Notes: generated by a model from the sequence alone, not told the origin. A stretch of DNA of 64,000 nt from Adineta steineri (GCA_905250115.1 CAJNOI010000006.1:472033-536032); one strand, 5' to 3'; positions 11,767 to 23,877 are shown, numbered from the stretch's first letter. A program made the numbers and translations.

Positions 11767-13416
11767 CTAATTATATTTAACACTTTCATAACCATATTTA
11801 TCATATTGTTCTCGTTTGAATTTATCTGATAAAATGGCATATGCCTGATTGACTTTTTTAAATAATTCTTCAGCATTTTTATCACCTGGATTTTTATCAG
11901 GATGAAGTTCTTTTGCTTTCGTTAAATAAGCACGTTTGATTTCTTTGTCAGTAGCTGTTCGACTAACAGATAATAAGTTATACAAATCCAGTGGCGCTTC
12001 TTCTTTTTGTCGTGTACCTGATTCTCTTGTACTAAAAATCAAAATCATTTAATATTAAATAAATTATTGTAAAACAAACCGTTGTTGTTGTTGTTGTTGT
12101 TGCTTAGATTGTTGTTGATATTGTTGCTGTTGTTGTCGTTGATATTGTTGTTGATTAGATTGTTGTTGTTGTTGTCTATAAGATTGATATTGTTGTTGGA
12201 ATGGAGCCGTAAAATCATAAGTAAATTGATATGCATTTGATGAATAGTTGTGCCATTGTTGTTGACTAATTCTTTGTCGATATATTTTAGGATAATTTTT
12301 AGCATAAAGACCTACAAGGGGTGCCACAACACAAGCAATTGGAATCGATGTTTTAAATGAAAGTAAAGATGCAAGTGTGATACCAATAGATGGATCAATA
12401 AGTGAACCTAAACTAACTATTGCTGCTAAGGCCGCTGGATAAAAACCAACTAATGTAGCTAAGGTGACTTTAGCCATTGAATATTGTCGATCACCTTCTA
12501 CTTCACCTGTTACACCATTAACTAAACATGTAAAATTTGTTTGTGCACCATACTCATAATTAATAACATAGATTGGATAATATAAAATACGTTCTTTTTT
12601 TGTATTTATATCAAAATGAAATGATTCAACTTGATAGTTACTATAATTTGGATACATCTATATATAAATTAAAATAAAATTGAATCTTTTAAAAAAGAAA
12701 ATTTTAAAAAGAAAAGTACTTGTTGTGCTTGTTGTTTAGATAATTCTTTGATTTCTGGTACAATATTAAGATCCCAACCAATTTGAAATGCAGTATCTTT
12801 ATCAACAGTCCATTGTTCAATATATTTTTCTTGATTGCTAAGATTAACAATTTGATTATTATAAAAATGAATCTTTAATTTATTTAAATGATATCTATCA
12901 AGTGTTTGAGCTGCATATATATTAACATTAGTTAAAGAAATATTATTCATTGTTATAGGAACTGAATACGTTTGTTGACTTGGAGCATAAGTTTTTCCAC
13001 TCTTAAAATAAAATAGAATATTTAAAAATAAAAGAAAATTAGTTTTTTTTGAAAATGAAAACAAACTGCTCGCATTGTATTTTGTGTAATTTTAAGAGAA
13101 GAACTAATTGAACCATAAAGAGATAAATTCCAAAATGGTACGTAACGTTTTGTGATAGTAATAGCATCATCTTTCGTTGATTGAGTCCATCCACCCGGTG
13201 CAAACCTCTTTGACGAAAAGAAAATATTTATTTTTATTTAAATTAGATTAAATTATTTTACCACAAAGATTTAAGCCATTGATCAAAATAAAGACGAGCT
13301 TGATCTTCATCAAAACTTTCTCGAATTCCTTCATATTTTTTATTTGAAATCAAACGATAAGAAATAACTAATGGACGACAACGTCCAATTAATAATATAT
13401 TAATTGATCTGTTCAT
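11767..13416 (-). CDS. membrane protein with C-terminal J (DnaJ) domain and polyglutamine
   Basis: Five exons (13416-13262, 13205-13067, 13001-12720, 12657-12080, 12031-11767) give 472 aa in frame. The start MNRSINILLIGRCRPLVIS, basic and without acidic residues, could be a mitochondrial presequence. The middle region carries aromatic-rich blocks (YVPFWNLSLYGS, RILYYPIYVINYEY), then a hydrophobic stretch at about residues 255-312. A Gln-rich tract encoded largely by CAA follows at about 335-385. The J domain occupies the last about 75 residues: DLYNLLSVSRTATDKEIKRA, the HPD motif within LHPDKNPGDKNAEE, and QAYAILSDKFKREQYDKYG. J proteins stimulate Hsp70 ATPase. A J domain at the very C-terminus after a membrane region suggests an organelle-tethered co-chaperone. 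I do not recognise a named ortholog. Confidence 0.85.
12080..12175 (-). repeat. CAA-rich polyglutamine-coding tract
   Basis: On the coding (minus) strand the region is dominated by CAA/CAG codons interspersed with Tyr, Arg and Ser. It encodes the Gln-rich linker just before the J domain. Such tracts tend to vary in length between alleles. Confidence 0.7.
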
Positions 13417-14128
13417 TACTTTTTATGATTTTCTACTACAATAATATAATGTTGAGTTATTCTGTACCATTAACTGTGGTATATAGACTCGCTGCCTATG
13501 TTATTATTATAGAACTCAGAGTAAGCATACAATAAGGACATCTATCTATTTCTCTTTTTTCAACTTCTGTTTTAATCTTGAAAGATGAAGTTAAGAAGAA
13601 AATAACAGAGATTTGATATAGATGTGCGTGGGTGTAAGTGTGATATGAGTATTATATTCATCACACCCATACCCATACCCATCATCAAATTTATTTACTT
13701 TCTAAAATACAATAATTAAAGCTGATCAAACTATTTGACAAGAAACGTTTCGTTGTAAAAAATTGATTTGTTTCAACATATTATTCAGTCATTCATTTTT
13801 GACAATTACTTGAAAATGATTGTTGATACATTATTATCACATATGAACATGCTCTTATTCGAATATGTGTGATTGGTAACAGGGAATGATTAATATTCTT
13901 CATATTCGCATTTATATTGATACAGTTGTACAAATAATGATCTCTCTTTTATCAATCATCGCTCTTTTTCAATAACCGTCATACAATATGACTTCGAAAT
14001 ATTACTATAGCTCATATATTACTTGGTGAATGATAATTTATTAAGAAATGTGAATGATTAAATAGTTTGATTACATATGAGAAAAGTTATGATTTAATTC
14101 AAAAAAAATGTCATTCTGCCTATATCGA
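13417..14128. other. intergenic spacer
   Basis: AT-rich sequence between two minus-strand genes. No supported gene. A short ACCCAT repeat lies near 13664-13682. Confidence 0.4.
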
Positions 14129-17005
14129 TTAATAAAGCTCGGCACTATTGACAGAACCACCGTTGTTCCGTCCACCAGTAACTAATATTTTTCCATTTGC
14201 TAATGTGGATGCTGCGTGATCAGATCGTGCGACACTCATGTTTGCAGTAGTTGTCCAAGCCCCTGTTGATATATTGTATAATTCAGCACTATTGAGATAA
14301 GCAGTATTACCATATCCGCCAGTAACTAATACTGATCCATTTGCTAATATGGATGCTGTGTGATATAATCGTGCGACATTCATGCTTCCGGTAGTTGTCC
14401 AAGTACCTGTTGATGGGTTGTACAATTCAGTACTATTGAGATAAATAGCGTCGTTGCGTCCACCGGTAACTAATACTTTTCCATTTGCTAATATGGATGC
14501 TGTGTGATAACAACGTGCAGCATTCATGCTTCCTGTAGTTGCCCAAGTACCTGTTGATGGATTGTACAATAGAGCATTAGGGAGAATGGCGCCGTCAGTC
14601 TGTCCTCCAGCAACTAATACTGATCCATTCGTCAATGTGGATGCTGTGTGAAGTTGTCGTGTGATACTCATATTTGCTGTAGTTGTCCAAGTCCCTGTCG
14701 ATGGATTGTACAATTCAGGACTATCGAGAAGAACAATGTTCTGTCCACCAGCAACTAATACTAATCCATTTGTTAATTTGGATGCTGTGTAATATTCTCG
14801 TCCGACATTCATGCTTCCGGTAGTTGTCCAAATGCCTGTTGATGGATTGTACAATTCAGCACTATTAAGAACAGCAGTGATGTTGTATCCACCAGCAATT
14901 AATACTGATCCATTTGCTAATATGGATGCTGTGTGATAATGTCGTGCAACATTCAGATTTCCTGTAATTGTCCATTCTAGATAATGTAGAAAAGTGAGTA
15001 AAAAATATTGCTTTTAAAATAATTTCGAATGTCTCATGCGCTTAAGTCGTCTATCTATTGATGACAGATCAAACGATTTCAAACTTTCAATAAACTTCGC
15101 TTTGTTTTTATGTTTAAGATAAGATTGATTATGAAATGTTACATTAAATTAATGAAAAATATGTTATAAACGATTCCACTGGTATTTTTCAAGTTTTAAG
15201 TATGCCGCGAACTGACGAGACTCAGTTATTGCTGTAAAACTCAGTTGTGATGAATAATGATCTGATTGTAGGATTTAAGTGAAAGTCATTCTGCATTACT
15301 CAACCTAGTGAAAAAAACATGTACTTTCACCATGTCGGACGTGTGCACGCATCAGGATATGATTATGAGTAAGAGAATATAATTTTCGCATCGTTCTCAT
15401 GAGAAAACTAGTACACCAAGAGTTCATTGATTATGAAAGGTGTTTTTTTGAGTTTGAAGTTGGTATTTCTCAACTCTACACAAATGTGACATAAAACATG
15501 AGATTATGTGTTGATGGACATGTCTCATGTCAATATTATGCCAACTAATACTCCAGCGTATATAATTATTCTCCGATCAACTTGAGAGCGGGCAGATGCG
15601 AGTAATTATTAAGATAATCAATGAGTTCTGTCGCATGGAAATTCTTTTATCAACAGTATTTTCGTCTGATACTGTTGGACAGGAAAAGAGTGTTTAATAC
15701 TTAAATGAGTGTAGATCAAATCAGATCATCTAAAACTAACCCTATCTCGACTTATGGTAGAAAATGTTCCCTAATGTTGTCTAAGTAGATGATGATCAAC
15801 AATAGTTAAAAACAGAACGTTTAGATATGGTCACTTCTAGTAATCATTTTTTGAGTAACTACAAATGATTTAATATAGTACTTACGCGATATTGCTGCTG
15901 TTGCTATTGATGATGTTGTTGTGGTTGTTGTTATTGATGTTGACGATGTTGTAGTGGTGGTTGTTGATGTTGTTGTTGTTGTTGTTGTTGTTGATGTTGA
16001 CGATGTTGTGGTGGTGGTTGTTGTTGTTGATGTTGACAATATTGTTGTGGTTGATGATGTTGTTGTGGTTGTTGATGTTGAAGTTGTTGTTGATGATGTA
16101 GTGGATGTGGTTGTTGNNNNNNNNNNTGGTTGTTGATGATGTTGTTGTTGTGGATGTTGAAGTTGTTGTTGATAATGTTGTTGTGGTTGTTGTTGGTGGT
16201 GTTGTTGATGTTGATGTTGATGTTGATGTTGATGATGATGTAGTGGATGTTGTTGAAGTTGTTGTCGATGTGGACGATGCTGTGGTTGCGGATGTTTTTG
16301 TTGATGATGCTGCGAAAACGGACGAGGTTGAAGATAATGCTGTTGATGTCATAGTCGGTTCTATTTAGAAAAAATGATTTTAGAGTGAGACTAAACGGTT
16401 AAATAAGAGTTCTTTCTTTTTCTGTAACAATGTATCGACTTTAAATATGAGTTGATTGTAATAACATCAAAAATGTGTAAATGCTTTCTATTATAATTGT
16501 AATTCTACGATATTTACTTTAATTATATCTCTACTATAATAATCAATCCGTGATTTATACACAAATGTGTTCAATATCCCTGTCAACTTGTCTTAGTTCT
16601 CGATAACTTGAAATTCTTTTTCTCTTTCAGTGATCTATTTTCTTCTACATCTCTTCTATTTTTCTACTGACCCGATGGAAATCGTGTTCCACTAATAACA
16701 ATCATACTAGTAGCATCGATATCAGCCAGTATATTTCCATTTTGGTTCGACAAATCACCAAATAATTCACAATTAAAAGTTGTTCGATGAAAAGTGGCTG
16801 CTCTGCATTGGCTTTGAGTTAAGCACGCTATCTGACAATTCCTAATGCTTGATGTGATAATATTAAGGAATTGTAAACACGTTGTAGTGGCACATTGAAA
16901 TTTAGCATCAGGTATTAAAGATATGTGCACTGATCGTATATCTTTCCCAATTATTTGTTTTATAATCATAAATAAAAACCATATACAAACTCTTCTTGAA
17001 GTCAT
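14129..17005 (-). CDS. secreted Cys-rich, Thr/Ser-linker, kelch-repeat protein (gap inside)
   Basis: Predicted exons are 17005-16672, 16360-15886 (interrupted by a run of N at 16117-16126) and 14976-14129. The ATG at 17005 begins a basic-hydrophobic leader (MTSRRVCIWFLFMIIK). A Cys-rich segment resembling PAN/apple modules follows (FQCATTTCLQFL, NCQIACLTQSQCRAATFH, NCELFGD). Exon 2 encodes an almost pure Thr/Ser linker, probably O-glycosylated. The last exon holds six kelch-type repeats of about 47 residues of the form WTTTGSMNVAR-HTASILANG-VLVTGG-LNSAELYNPSTG, as in a beta-propeller. The reading frame differs on the two sides of the N run, so the gap length is wrong and the linker length is unknown. 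The last repeat ends at SAELY, short of a full unit. I infer an extracellular or surface recognition protein; the ligand is unknown. Confidence 0.8.
15896..16350. repeat. trinucleotide-rich tract encoding a Thr/Ser linker
   Basis: Degenerate TTG/TGT/GTT/GAT triplets on the plus strand read as ACA, ACC, TCA and TCG codons on the minus strand. All six frames are partly open, which produces shadow frames. The tract broke the assembly (N run at 16117-16126), as expected for a long near-identical repeat. Confidence 0.85.
16117..16126. other. assembly gap (10 N)
   Basis: Ten N characters in the Thr/Ser-coding repeat. The Thr/Ser reading frame shifts across it, so ten is a placeholder length. Confidence 0.95.
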
Positions 17006-17138
17006 CAACCACCAGATTCTGAGTTGATCAAATGAATTCAATTCTTAATAGACGACAGAGTATTTATTGAGCAATAGATTCTTTTTTTTCTCTCTCTCTT
17101 TTGAGTGGGTAGTGCATCGTTTTTCTCAGAATTTATTC

Positions 17139-17270
17139 ATCAATTTAATCACAAAAGTAGTCAGGATTTCTTTTTCTTTGAGTTCCTCACATCAATTTAA
17201 TCAAAAGACAGTCATGACTTTTTGTTCTCGGAATTCATTTCACCAGTTTAATCAGGAAAAGTAGTCAGGA
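17139..17270 (+). repeat. three-copy degenerate tandem repeat, period about 51 bp
   Basis: The core CATCAATTTAATCA ... AGTCAGGA occurs at about 17139-17166, 17190-17217 (AGTCATGA) and 17241-17270 (CACCAGTTTAATCA). It is immediately upstream of the kelch-gene start on the opposite strand, so it lies in or near that promoter. Confidence 0.55.
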
Positions 17271-19078
17271 CTTTTTTACTTTCAAAAAAATTTATTCATT
17301 TGGAAAGATAATTTTTCTTCGTGTTTAAATGTTATTTGAGGACAAATATATTTATTATAAATAGAACTTTTAAGTTACATGAAAAACGATCGATCTAACA
17401 AAACTGAATTTGAAAAAATAATATAATCAACATTTAGGTAGAGATGAAATTTTCTATAAAAATGAAAAAAATTCAATAGAAATTTATTTATATATTCATA
17501 TCTAAATAGTTCGAATGTATCTAATAGACTATACAATATATCAGTGAACTGTCACATCATTTACATTGGAATAAAGCCGATCTTTAATATCTAGACAAAG
17601 AATAATCAAATGAGTTGTTTGATTACATAAGAAAACTGAATAATTCTTCAAAATCGAACACACTCGACTTAAGTTTCTATAACAAAAAGGATAGCACTAT
17701 TTTAGAAATCTATCCGTTTCTTATTCTTCCATTCTTAATTGATTGTAATTTGTAATTCAACAGATAATCACAGTTTTCTTCATCAATGTGAAAATGATTC
17801 AAACAATTGAGATTTAGATCTATGTAGAAAAAGTTCTAATGGAGAATAAAACTTTTTCTTGATCAAATAAATTAAAACAAACAGTTTTTAGTATTCCAAA
17901 ATAGCTGAATAATTGTTTATCATAACAACGCATTCAAAACGTTTTTTTTCTCAATGAAAAAGATTCATTTAGTGAATGTTTCCCTTATTTTTCTTTCATT
18001 TGTATGTTGCTATGATGTTTTATGTATGTAGAAAAAGAAACGATAGAAACAAAAAACTGGTGAAATTATCTAGAGTTGTTATAATCACAATAATAGAAAC
18101 TACGTTGTTTCATAAAAAAAAGAGTTGCATATGAATAAGACAAGAATAACAACAAAAAGTTAACTTTTTCTCAATAGGCAACAGAATCTCCATAACTACA
18201 TTGGAAAAATTAAGTTGATGACACGTCTTTTCTTTCTTCTAATATTTTGTGGACGAAAAATAGGAGAAATATTCTTTCAAAGTATGATAATGACATACAC
18301 AACACCAAGATAAATGATTATTTCTGATAAATAAACAATTCTTTTTTTCTTCTACAGATTCTAATGATAATGGATTGTCTACCAAAGAATATATTATACA
18401 TGAATATATTGACATTCAGAAATGTTTGCTTTATCTCCTTCGTTCAAGCTAGTATCAATCTGAGAGTATTGTTTATATCTAGATTCTTATTGTGATAGAA
18501 AAAAAGAAATCAGTAGTGATTGTTTGAATAATACAATTCTAATATTTACTGTACGATATTAGATATCAAGTAGTTATGGAGTACCATTTAAGAATAGCGG
18601 GATAGTGATACTATAAATCATAGTTAAAAGTTAGAAAATACAATACTTGGTGGAAGATTGTTTAGAATATAAATATCATGTATTGTCATTCTATGCAACT
18701 CTTTGTTTGATACAATATATCTACACAGCTCGTATATATAGCTTATAGAATGAAATATTGTTACGCAGAAAAATTCTCTGATAAATAAGTGAAACATACA
18801 CTAAATGATAAAGATATAATTTTCTCATTTTCTAAAGGATTTTGTATTAAAATAAATGTGATATATTCCCTCTAAAGGAAATAAGTGAAACATCTAGTTT
18901 TTGCCAGTTAATTATCTAAAAAAATAGGATCTATAATGGCAGTGTAAAACTATACATCATATAAATGACTGTGAATTGCAACAGTTTATTGAAGAACAAG
19001 TCAATATGTTCTATGTGATTTTGTGTCTTTGTATATACCCTTTTTTATGAATTACCTCACTGTATCAAAAAGACACTA

Positions 19079-19303
19079 TACCAAAATATGCAGCATGAAA
19101 AGCTCTACAATTTACAAAGAACGAATGATAAAAATAGGAAATAAGAAAAAATGAATTCATCTTTTACTCAAATGATAGAAAATTTTTACATGGTCGAAAT
19201 TTAATCATTCAAACTTTTTATCTATTTTTAAAACAGAAAGTACTATTAGAAAATAGACAGTCTAGTGTAAATTGTAGAGCTTTTCACGCTGCATCTTTTG
19301 ATA
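19079..19303. mobile_element. 225-bp element with 38-bp inverted ends
   Basis: The left end at 19079-19116 (TACCAAAATATGCAGCATG, then AAAAGCTCTACAATTTACA) is matched in reverse complement by 19266-19303 with three mismatches in 38. No coding capacity lies between. This fits a MITE or other fold-back element. Target-site duplication was not resolved. Confidence 0.6.
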
Positions 19304-20396
19304 ACAAAAAAGTATTTCATTCAAATGGATAAGAGAAGAAGAATATCAGAAACACGAAGAGTCCAATTTCTTCTGAGTGTGGATGTGGATTCATCTTTTA
19401 TTTACCCAAACCCACACCCTTAGGGACATACTAGAAACCCTTTTCAAACTTGTGAACGATAAGACAAGATTGAAGATTCCTAGTCTTCTAATGTGTTGAG
19501 AACTTTGGATATTCTGAAAGCAGTAACTTGAAAAACTGATTGTTTTTGAAGAATTTGTTCGAATAATAGGTTTATTCATGTTCCTTTCTGATTGGTCATA
19601 TTTATATTTATTATTATTATGATGATGATAAAAGACTTTAACGAAATTACTCAGTAAATGACCAAAATCATATGGATTAACTGTGGCGAAATTTTCATAC
19701 CATAACGAAGATTTATTTTCATATTTTTATTAGAATGAATCCTGTAGCATTTTCACTTATAAGATTACTTTCTTCAATAGAAAGAAATACATTTTTTTTC
19801 AAACTCTAATATTATAAAATAATGATTTCTATAAACAATTATATCTGAAAAAAAGTCAATATACGAATTAAGATATTCTCAATATTCCAGAAAATTTATT
19901 GATCAACCGATTAAATTGTAATAACATTCATCAACCATGAAAGTAATCATCATATTTTGTCCCCGATTCATCTGTCTGACTCTGCTTGACGTTATAAAAT
20001 GTCTCATTCGATTTTGTGATCAAGTGACAATATAGATTCTGAATAAAAATAAGTAAAAAAGAACATCCTATGACCTTTATATATTATAACTGAGAACACA
20101 ATATTCATGTCTATTATATACCATTTTATTTTGCTAAAATAACCTTAAAAGAAAACGTTGCTTACAGTTTTTATTTCGACTCTGTCAGTTCCTAGTTGAT
20201 ATTATTCTTTTTCGTTTTTTCTCTTCCGACAAGTAATTACAACATCATATAAAATCTATGAAACAAATGTCGACTCAATGAATGATAAGATAGAGAACAA
20301 CATATAACGCCATAAAGCGCAGATTTTATCAACAATCTAGAATGTGTTAGCTGGTGTGATTATCTGTTCTTCACTTCCTTCGTTCTGTTATCACAT

Positions 20397-20517
20397 ATAT
20401 ATGTCGTATCGAAGGTAGCCTGTTTGGCGAAGTTGTAAAACTTCGTCAGAAATTTTGTTGCAGTTGCAACTTTAATAAAATCTCTTTTAGAAGTTACAAC
20501 TTCGACACGACATATAT
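20397..20517. mobile_element. compact fold-back element with nested palindromes
   Basis: ATATATGTCGTATCGAAG (20397-20414) is matched in reverse complement by 20500-20517 with one mismatch. Inside lie further dyads: CGAAGTTGTAAAACTTCG near 20429-20446, AGTTGCAACT and GAAGTTACAACTTC. The whole 121 bp could fold into a branched hairpin. It sits about 200 bp upstream of the F-box/LRR gene. Confidence 0.5.
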
Positions 20518-20715
20518 TGTTTTGTTCATCTATATGAATTTTTACTTCCCTGTTGTTCATATATATTTTGTTATGTGTTGTAGGATTTTTCTAATTTCGT
20601 TCTCTTGATCCCTTGTTGGACATATCACTAATAAGGCTGATCCACCATCCTATACATATATATAGCATGTGTTTTTCTATGAATAAAAAGACGTATATGG
20701 TTCTTATCTTTATAG

Positions 20716-23700
20716 ATGGCAAATCAAACTGTCAGTAACTTCCTTATGTTACCGGTAGAACTTATCTACCAAATCCTTGAACATCAATCGGACTTCGCCA
20801 TTGTATGCTCAATGAGAAATGTATGTCAACGGCTGAACAGCATCTTAGACCGTTATGATCGATATCAGGTAAACGTTTTTCTACCGTGACAATCTAATTT
20901 GTATCTTTTGACTCACAAATTATTTTTCATCCTTACAATCTCTATTTAAGTAGAATGACTTCAATAAAATATATGTGAATACACTAATTGTTAGTCAAAA
21001 TAGTTCATTAGTGTCAGTCTTTCCCCAAAAATTCATTCTTTCTATTATGATAATATAAAAACAGTGTCCTTTTTTCTTTCTTTCCAATTTCACCTAAATA
21101 TTCCACGTTGCGCGCACCCTCAAGATGTCACAGGCATGCAACGCTTAGATAAGAACGAGAAAAAAGAAACAAAATATTGCTATTCGTTTTATACGTGTAT
21201 CTAAACACGTTTGTTAAACTACCATTTTGTTAATAAAATTCAGATTTCGAAAAAAAATTAACGGTCTATAATAGTTTTTGAGGACCTGTTTTTAGTTTCA
21301 TATAATAACTAGTTGGTTATTTCATAATAACATAATCTAAGTTCATCTTTATTAAAAATATAAAATAAATGAAATATCATCACGAAAAACATTAAAAAAA
21401 ACTCTAAAAAGGCTCACTATCTTTCTATTTCTCTTGATCAGTTTTTAAAAACAATGTTATGATGCGTGATTTTGCAAGTCCTGGATTTTTTACAAAGTCT
21501 TCAATAATATGATTTCTTGCTTTATCAGTTAACTGTATATCAAGCCTTGATAGTTTCAATAGTACTTCGACAGTACTATCACCCACTCAGTTTTTCAACC
21601 AAATCTTAATTCGTCGCAATATGCTAAACATTCGTTCAGATTCATTCGATCCGAGTGCAAACGTTGCAAGTATCTGGTACAATTGGTACCATTCTGGACA
21701 TTGTTCAGAACCATATTTTGATAATTGCAACAAAATAGATGAAATCGAAGTGATATTGTTAACAGCTCTGTAAAACGTATATAAATCGTCTTTTAGATTT
21801 TGTATATTCAGTAGAGGCTTATCAGTACGTTCGTATATTTTTCCATCAATACCTTTAAAAGAACACATATATTTTAAATTGCTTCTTGTGCTTCAGAATT
21901 GAAGCGTTCGTCTAATATTTTCAAAACGTGTTGAGTGGGATGTTAATTTACTAATTAGAGCATTTTTCGTTATTGTTTATTGTAGCCCTAAAACGCGTGC
22001 GATTATTTCTTTTGCAGCATTAACATTCAAAGATAACTGATCCAAATATAAGCCACGTTTTTCTATTTGTCGTAAAAATTTCATTGCCAGACGAAGGACT
22101 TAAGCAAATTAAGGTTGATTTTGAAACCGCAGTAGAATAACTGGACTTTCTAGGGAAGTCGGAAAATGATGGAATAAGAACGTTCTCTTTCTGATAAAAA
22201 AGGCGCGATCCAGATGATTTGATTATGAAAAAGTAACATATTTTTCCTTTCAACGCCGCATTACAACAATTAGTAGATGAAAAGAGCGGTTCATTCGTCA
22301 TTCTTGGTAGCTTCTTGCTAACCCAGCTTTTCATCAGATAATCTTGAGTACTATACAGAACCTGAAATCCTAGAAATATTTCGACTTATATCCATACACC
22401 CTTCAACCGAATCACACCATTATTCATTTTACTAATTTAATCACTGATAACATCGATCACCTATTCTACTTCTACCTCCGCTTTTCATCTAGATACTCAC
22501 CGCACTAGATCTCTCAGGAGAAGAAATCGAAAGGTCTGTACGATATCCACTAAAACATTTAGCTAATGCATTACGACACAATACGGTAATTCTGATTCTC
22601 TCATCATCTATACTATATCTTTATCTGTACATGTTCATCTAGACACTCAAAGTACTAGATCTACCAAATAATTATATCAAAGCTGATGGAGCCCAACATT
22701 TGGCTGCTGCATTACGATACAACACAGTCATTGTCATTCTCTCTTCATTCATATCGTGTCTTTATCTCCACTTTTCTATTTAGACACTCACTAAATTAGA
22801 TCTCTCTGGGAATCTACTCAAATGTGATGGGGCAAAACATTTAGCTGATGTATTACGCCATAACACAGTAATACTGATCCTCTCTTTATCTATACAAAGA
22901 CTTCACTGCTATTTTTTCATCTAGACACTAACAACACTAGATCTCCAATACAACGAAATTGGGTATTTTGAAATAAAACCTTTGGCTGAAGCATTGGAAC
23001 AAAACAGAGTAATTCTCGTTCTCTCTTCATCCGTATTGTGTCATGATCTCTACTTTTCTATCTAGACACTTACTACACTAGATCTTACAGGAAATCAAAT
23101 CGAATATGGTGGAGCAAAACATTTGGCTGATGCATTACAACACAACACAGTAGTCGTCCTTCTCTATGCATCTATATTGTTTATCTACCTTTATGTTTTC
23201 ATCTAGACACTCATAACACTGAATCTTCGCAGAAATGACATCAGATGTGATGGAGCAACGTACTTGGCTAGTGCATTACAACATAATACAGTAATTGTCA
23301 CTCTCTCTTTTCTATAGCATATCATTGCTTTCACTTTTTCATATAGACACTCATCACACTAAATCTCTGGGGGAATGAAATCAGAGCTGATGGAGCAAAG
23401 CATTTAGCTGGTGCTTTACAACATAATACAGTAATTGTCACTCTCTCTTTATCTATACCATATATTTACTTTTACTTTTACTTTTTCATCGAGACACTCA
23501 CTACACTAAATCTCTGGGGAAATGAAATCAGATGTGATGGAGCAAAGTATTTGGCTGATACATTACAATACAATACAGTAGTTGTCACTCTCTCTTTATC
23601 TATAACATGTTTTTATTTTTACTTTTTTATTGAGACACTCACCACGCTAAATCTCTGGGGAAATGAAATTAGAGATGATGGAGCAAAATATTTGGCTGAT

Positions 23701-23877
23701 GCATTACAATACAATACAGTAATTCTCATTCTCTCTTCATCTATACCATGCTTTTACCTTCACTTCTCGATCTAGACACTCACTGTACTAGAGCTCCAGA
23801 ATAATTACATCGGAGATGATGCTATGCATAAAATCAATAAGTTGGTTGAACGTAATAAAAGAGAAAGAAAACCGTGA
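20716..23877 (+). CDS. F-box / leucine-rich-repeat protein (RNI-like), one LRR per exon
   Basis: Predicted exons: 20716-20868, 22493-22585, 22643-22726, 22784-22867, 22925-23008, 23066-23149, 23207-23290, 23347-23430, 23494-23577, 23635-23718 and 23776-23877; total 339 aa, all phase 0. Exon 1 encodes an F-box-like N-terminus (LMLPVELIYQILEH, then VCQRLNSILDRY). The other exons encode ten LRRs of the ribonuclease-inhibitor/NLRC3 type, for example TLNLWGNEIRDDGAKYLADA. Eight of them are exactly 84 nt (28 residues). F-box/LRR proteins usually recruit substrates to SCF ubiquitin ligases, but the F-box match here is only moderate. Intron 1 is 1.6 kb and contains a dead hAT transposase. It is possible, though less likely, that exon 1 belongs to a different gene. 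Confidence 0.82.
21434..22340 (-). pseudogene. degenerate hAT-family transposase
   Basis: On the minus strand, 21868-21587 encodes the hAT C-terminal dimerisation region: CPEWYQLYQILATFALGSN, then ESERMFSILRRIKIWLKN. After an in-frame TGA the homology-like frame continues (VGDSTVEVLLKLSRLDIQL) to about 21434. Upstream frames are broken by stops and shifts (RFNSEAQEAI followed by a stop, and LDQLSLNVNAAKEIIARVLGL). It is therefore a fossil of the ZNF862/KIAA1586-like hAT group, in the first intron of the F-box/LRR gene and antisense to it. No terminal inverted repeats or target duplication were identified. The 5' limit is a guess. Confidence 0.7.
22643..23877 (+). repeat. tandem array of about 141-bp exon-plus-intron units
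   Basis: Successive LRR exons start at 22643, 22784, 22925, 23066, 23207, 23347, 23494, 23635 and 23776, so the spacing is 141 bp in all but two cases (140 and 147). Introns share sequence too, opening GTAATT...CTCTCTTTATC or similar and ending TTTTCATCTAGACACTCA. The unit duplicated was exon plus intron together. Confidence 0.9.

Larger units (their letters stand above)
17006..20715. other. long noncoding region with repeats
   Basis: No gene could be supported in this 3.7 kb. It contains a three-copy degenerate tandem repeat (17139-17270) and two inverted-repeat elements (19079-19303 and 20397-20517), described separately. The rest is AT-rich with no recognisable structure. Confidence 0.45.

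Noticed and set aside
15921-16368. Plus-strand Val/Asp-rich ORFs
   Set aside because: They are the antisense of the Thr/Ser-coding triplet repeat and have no independent support.
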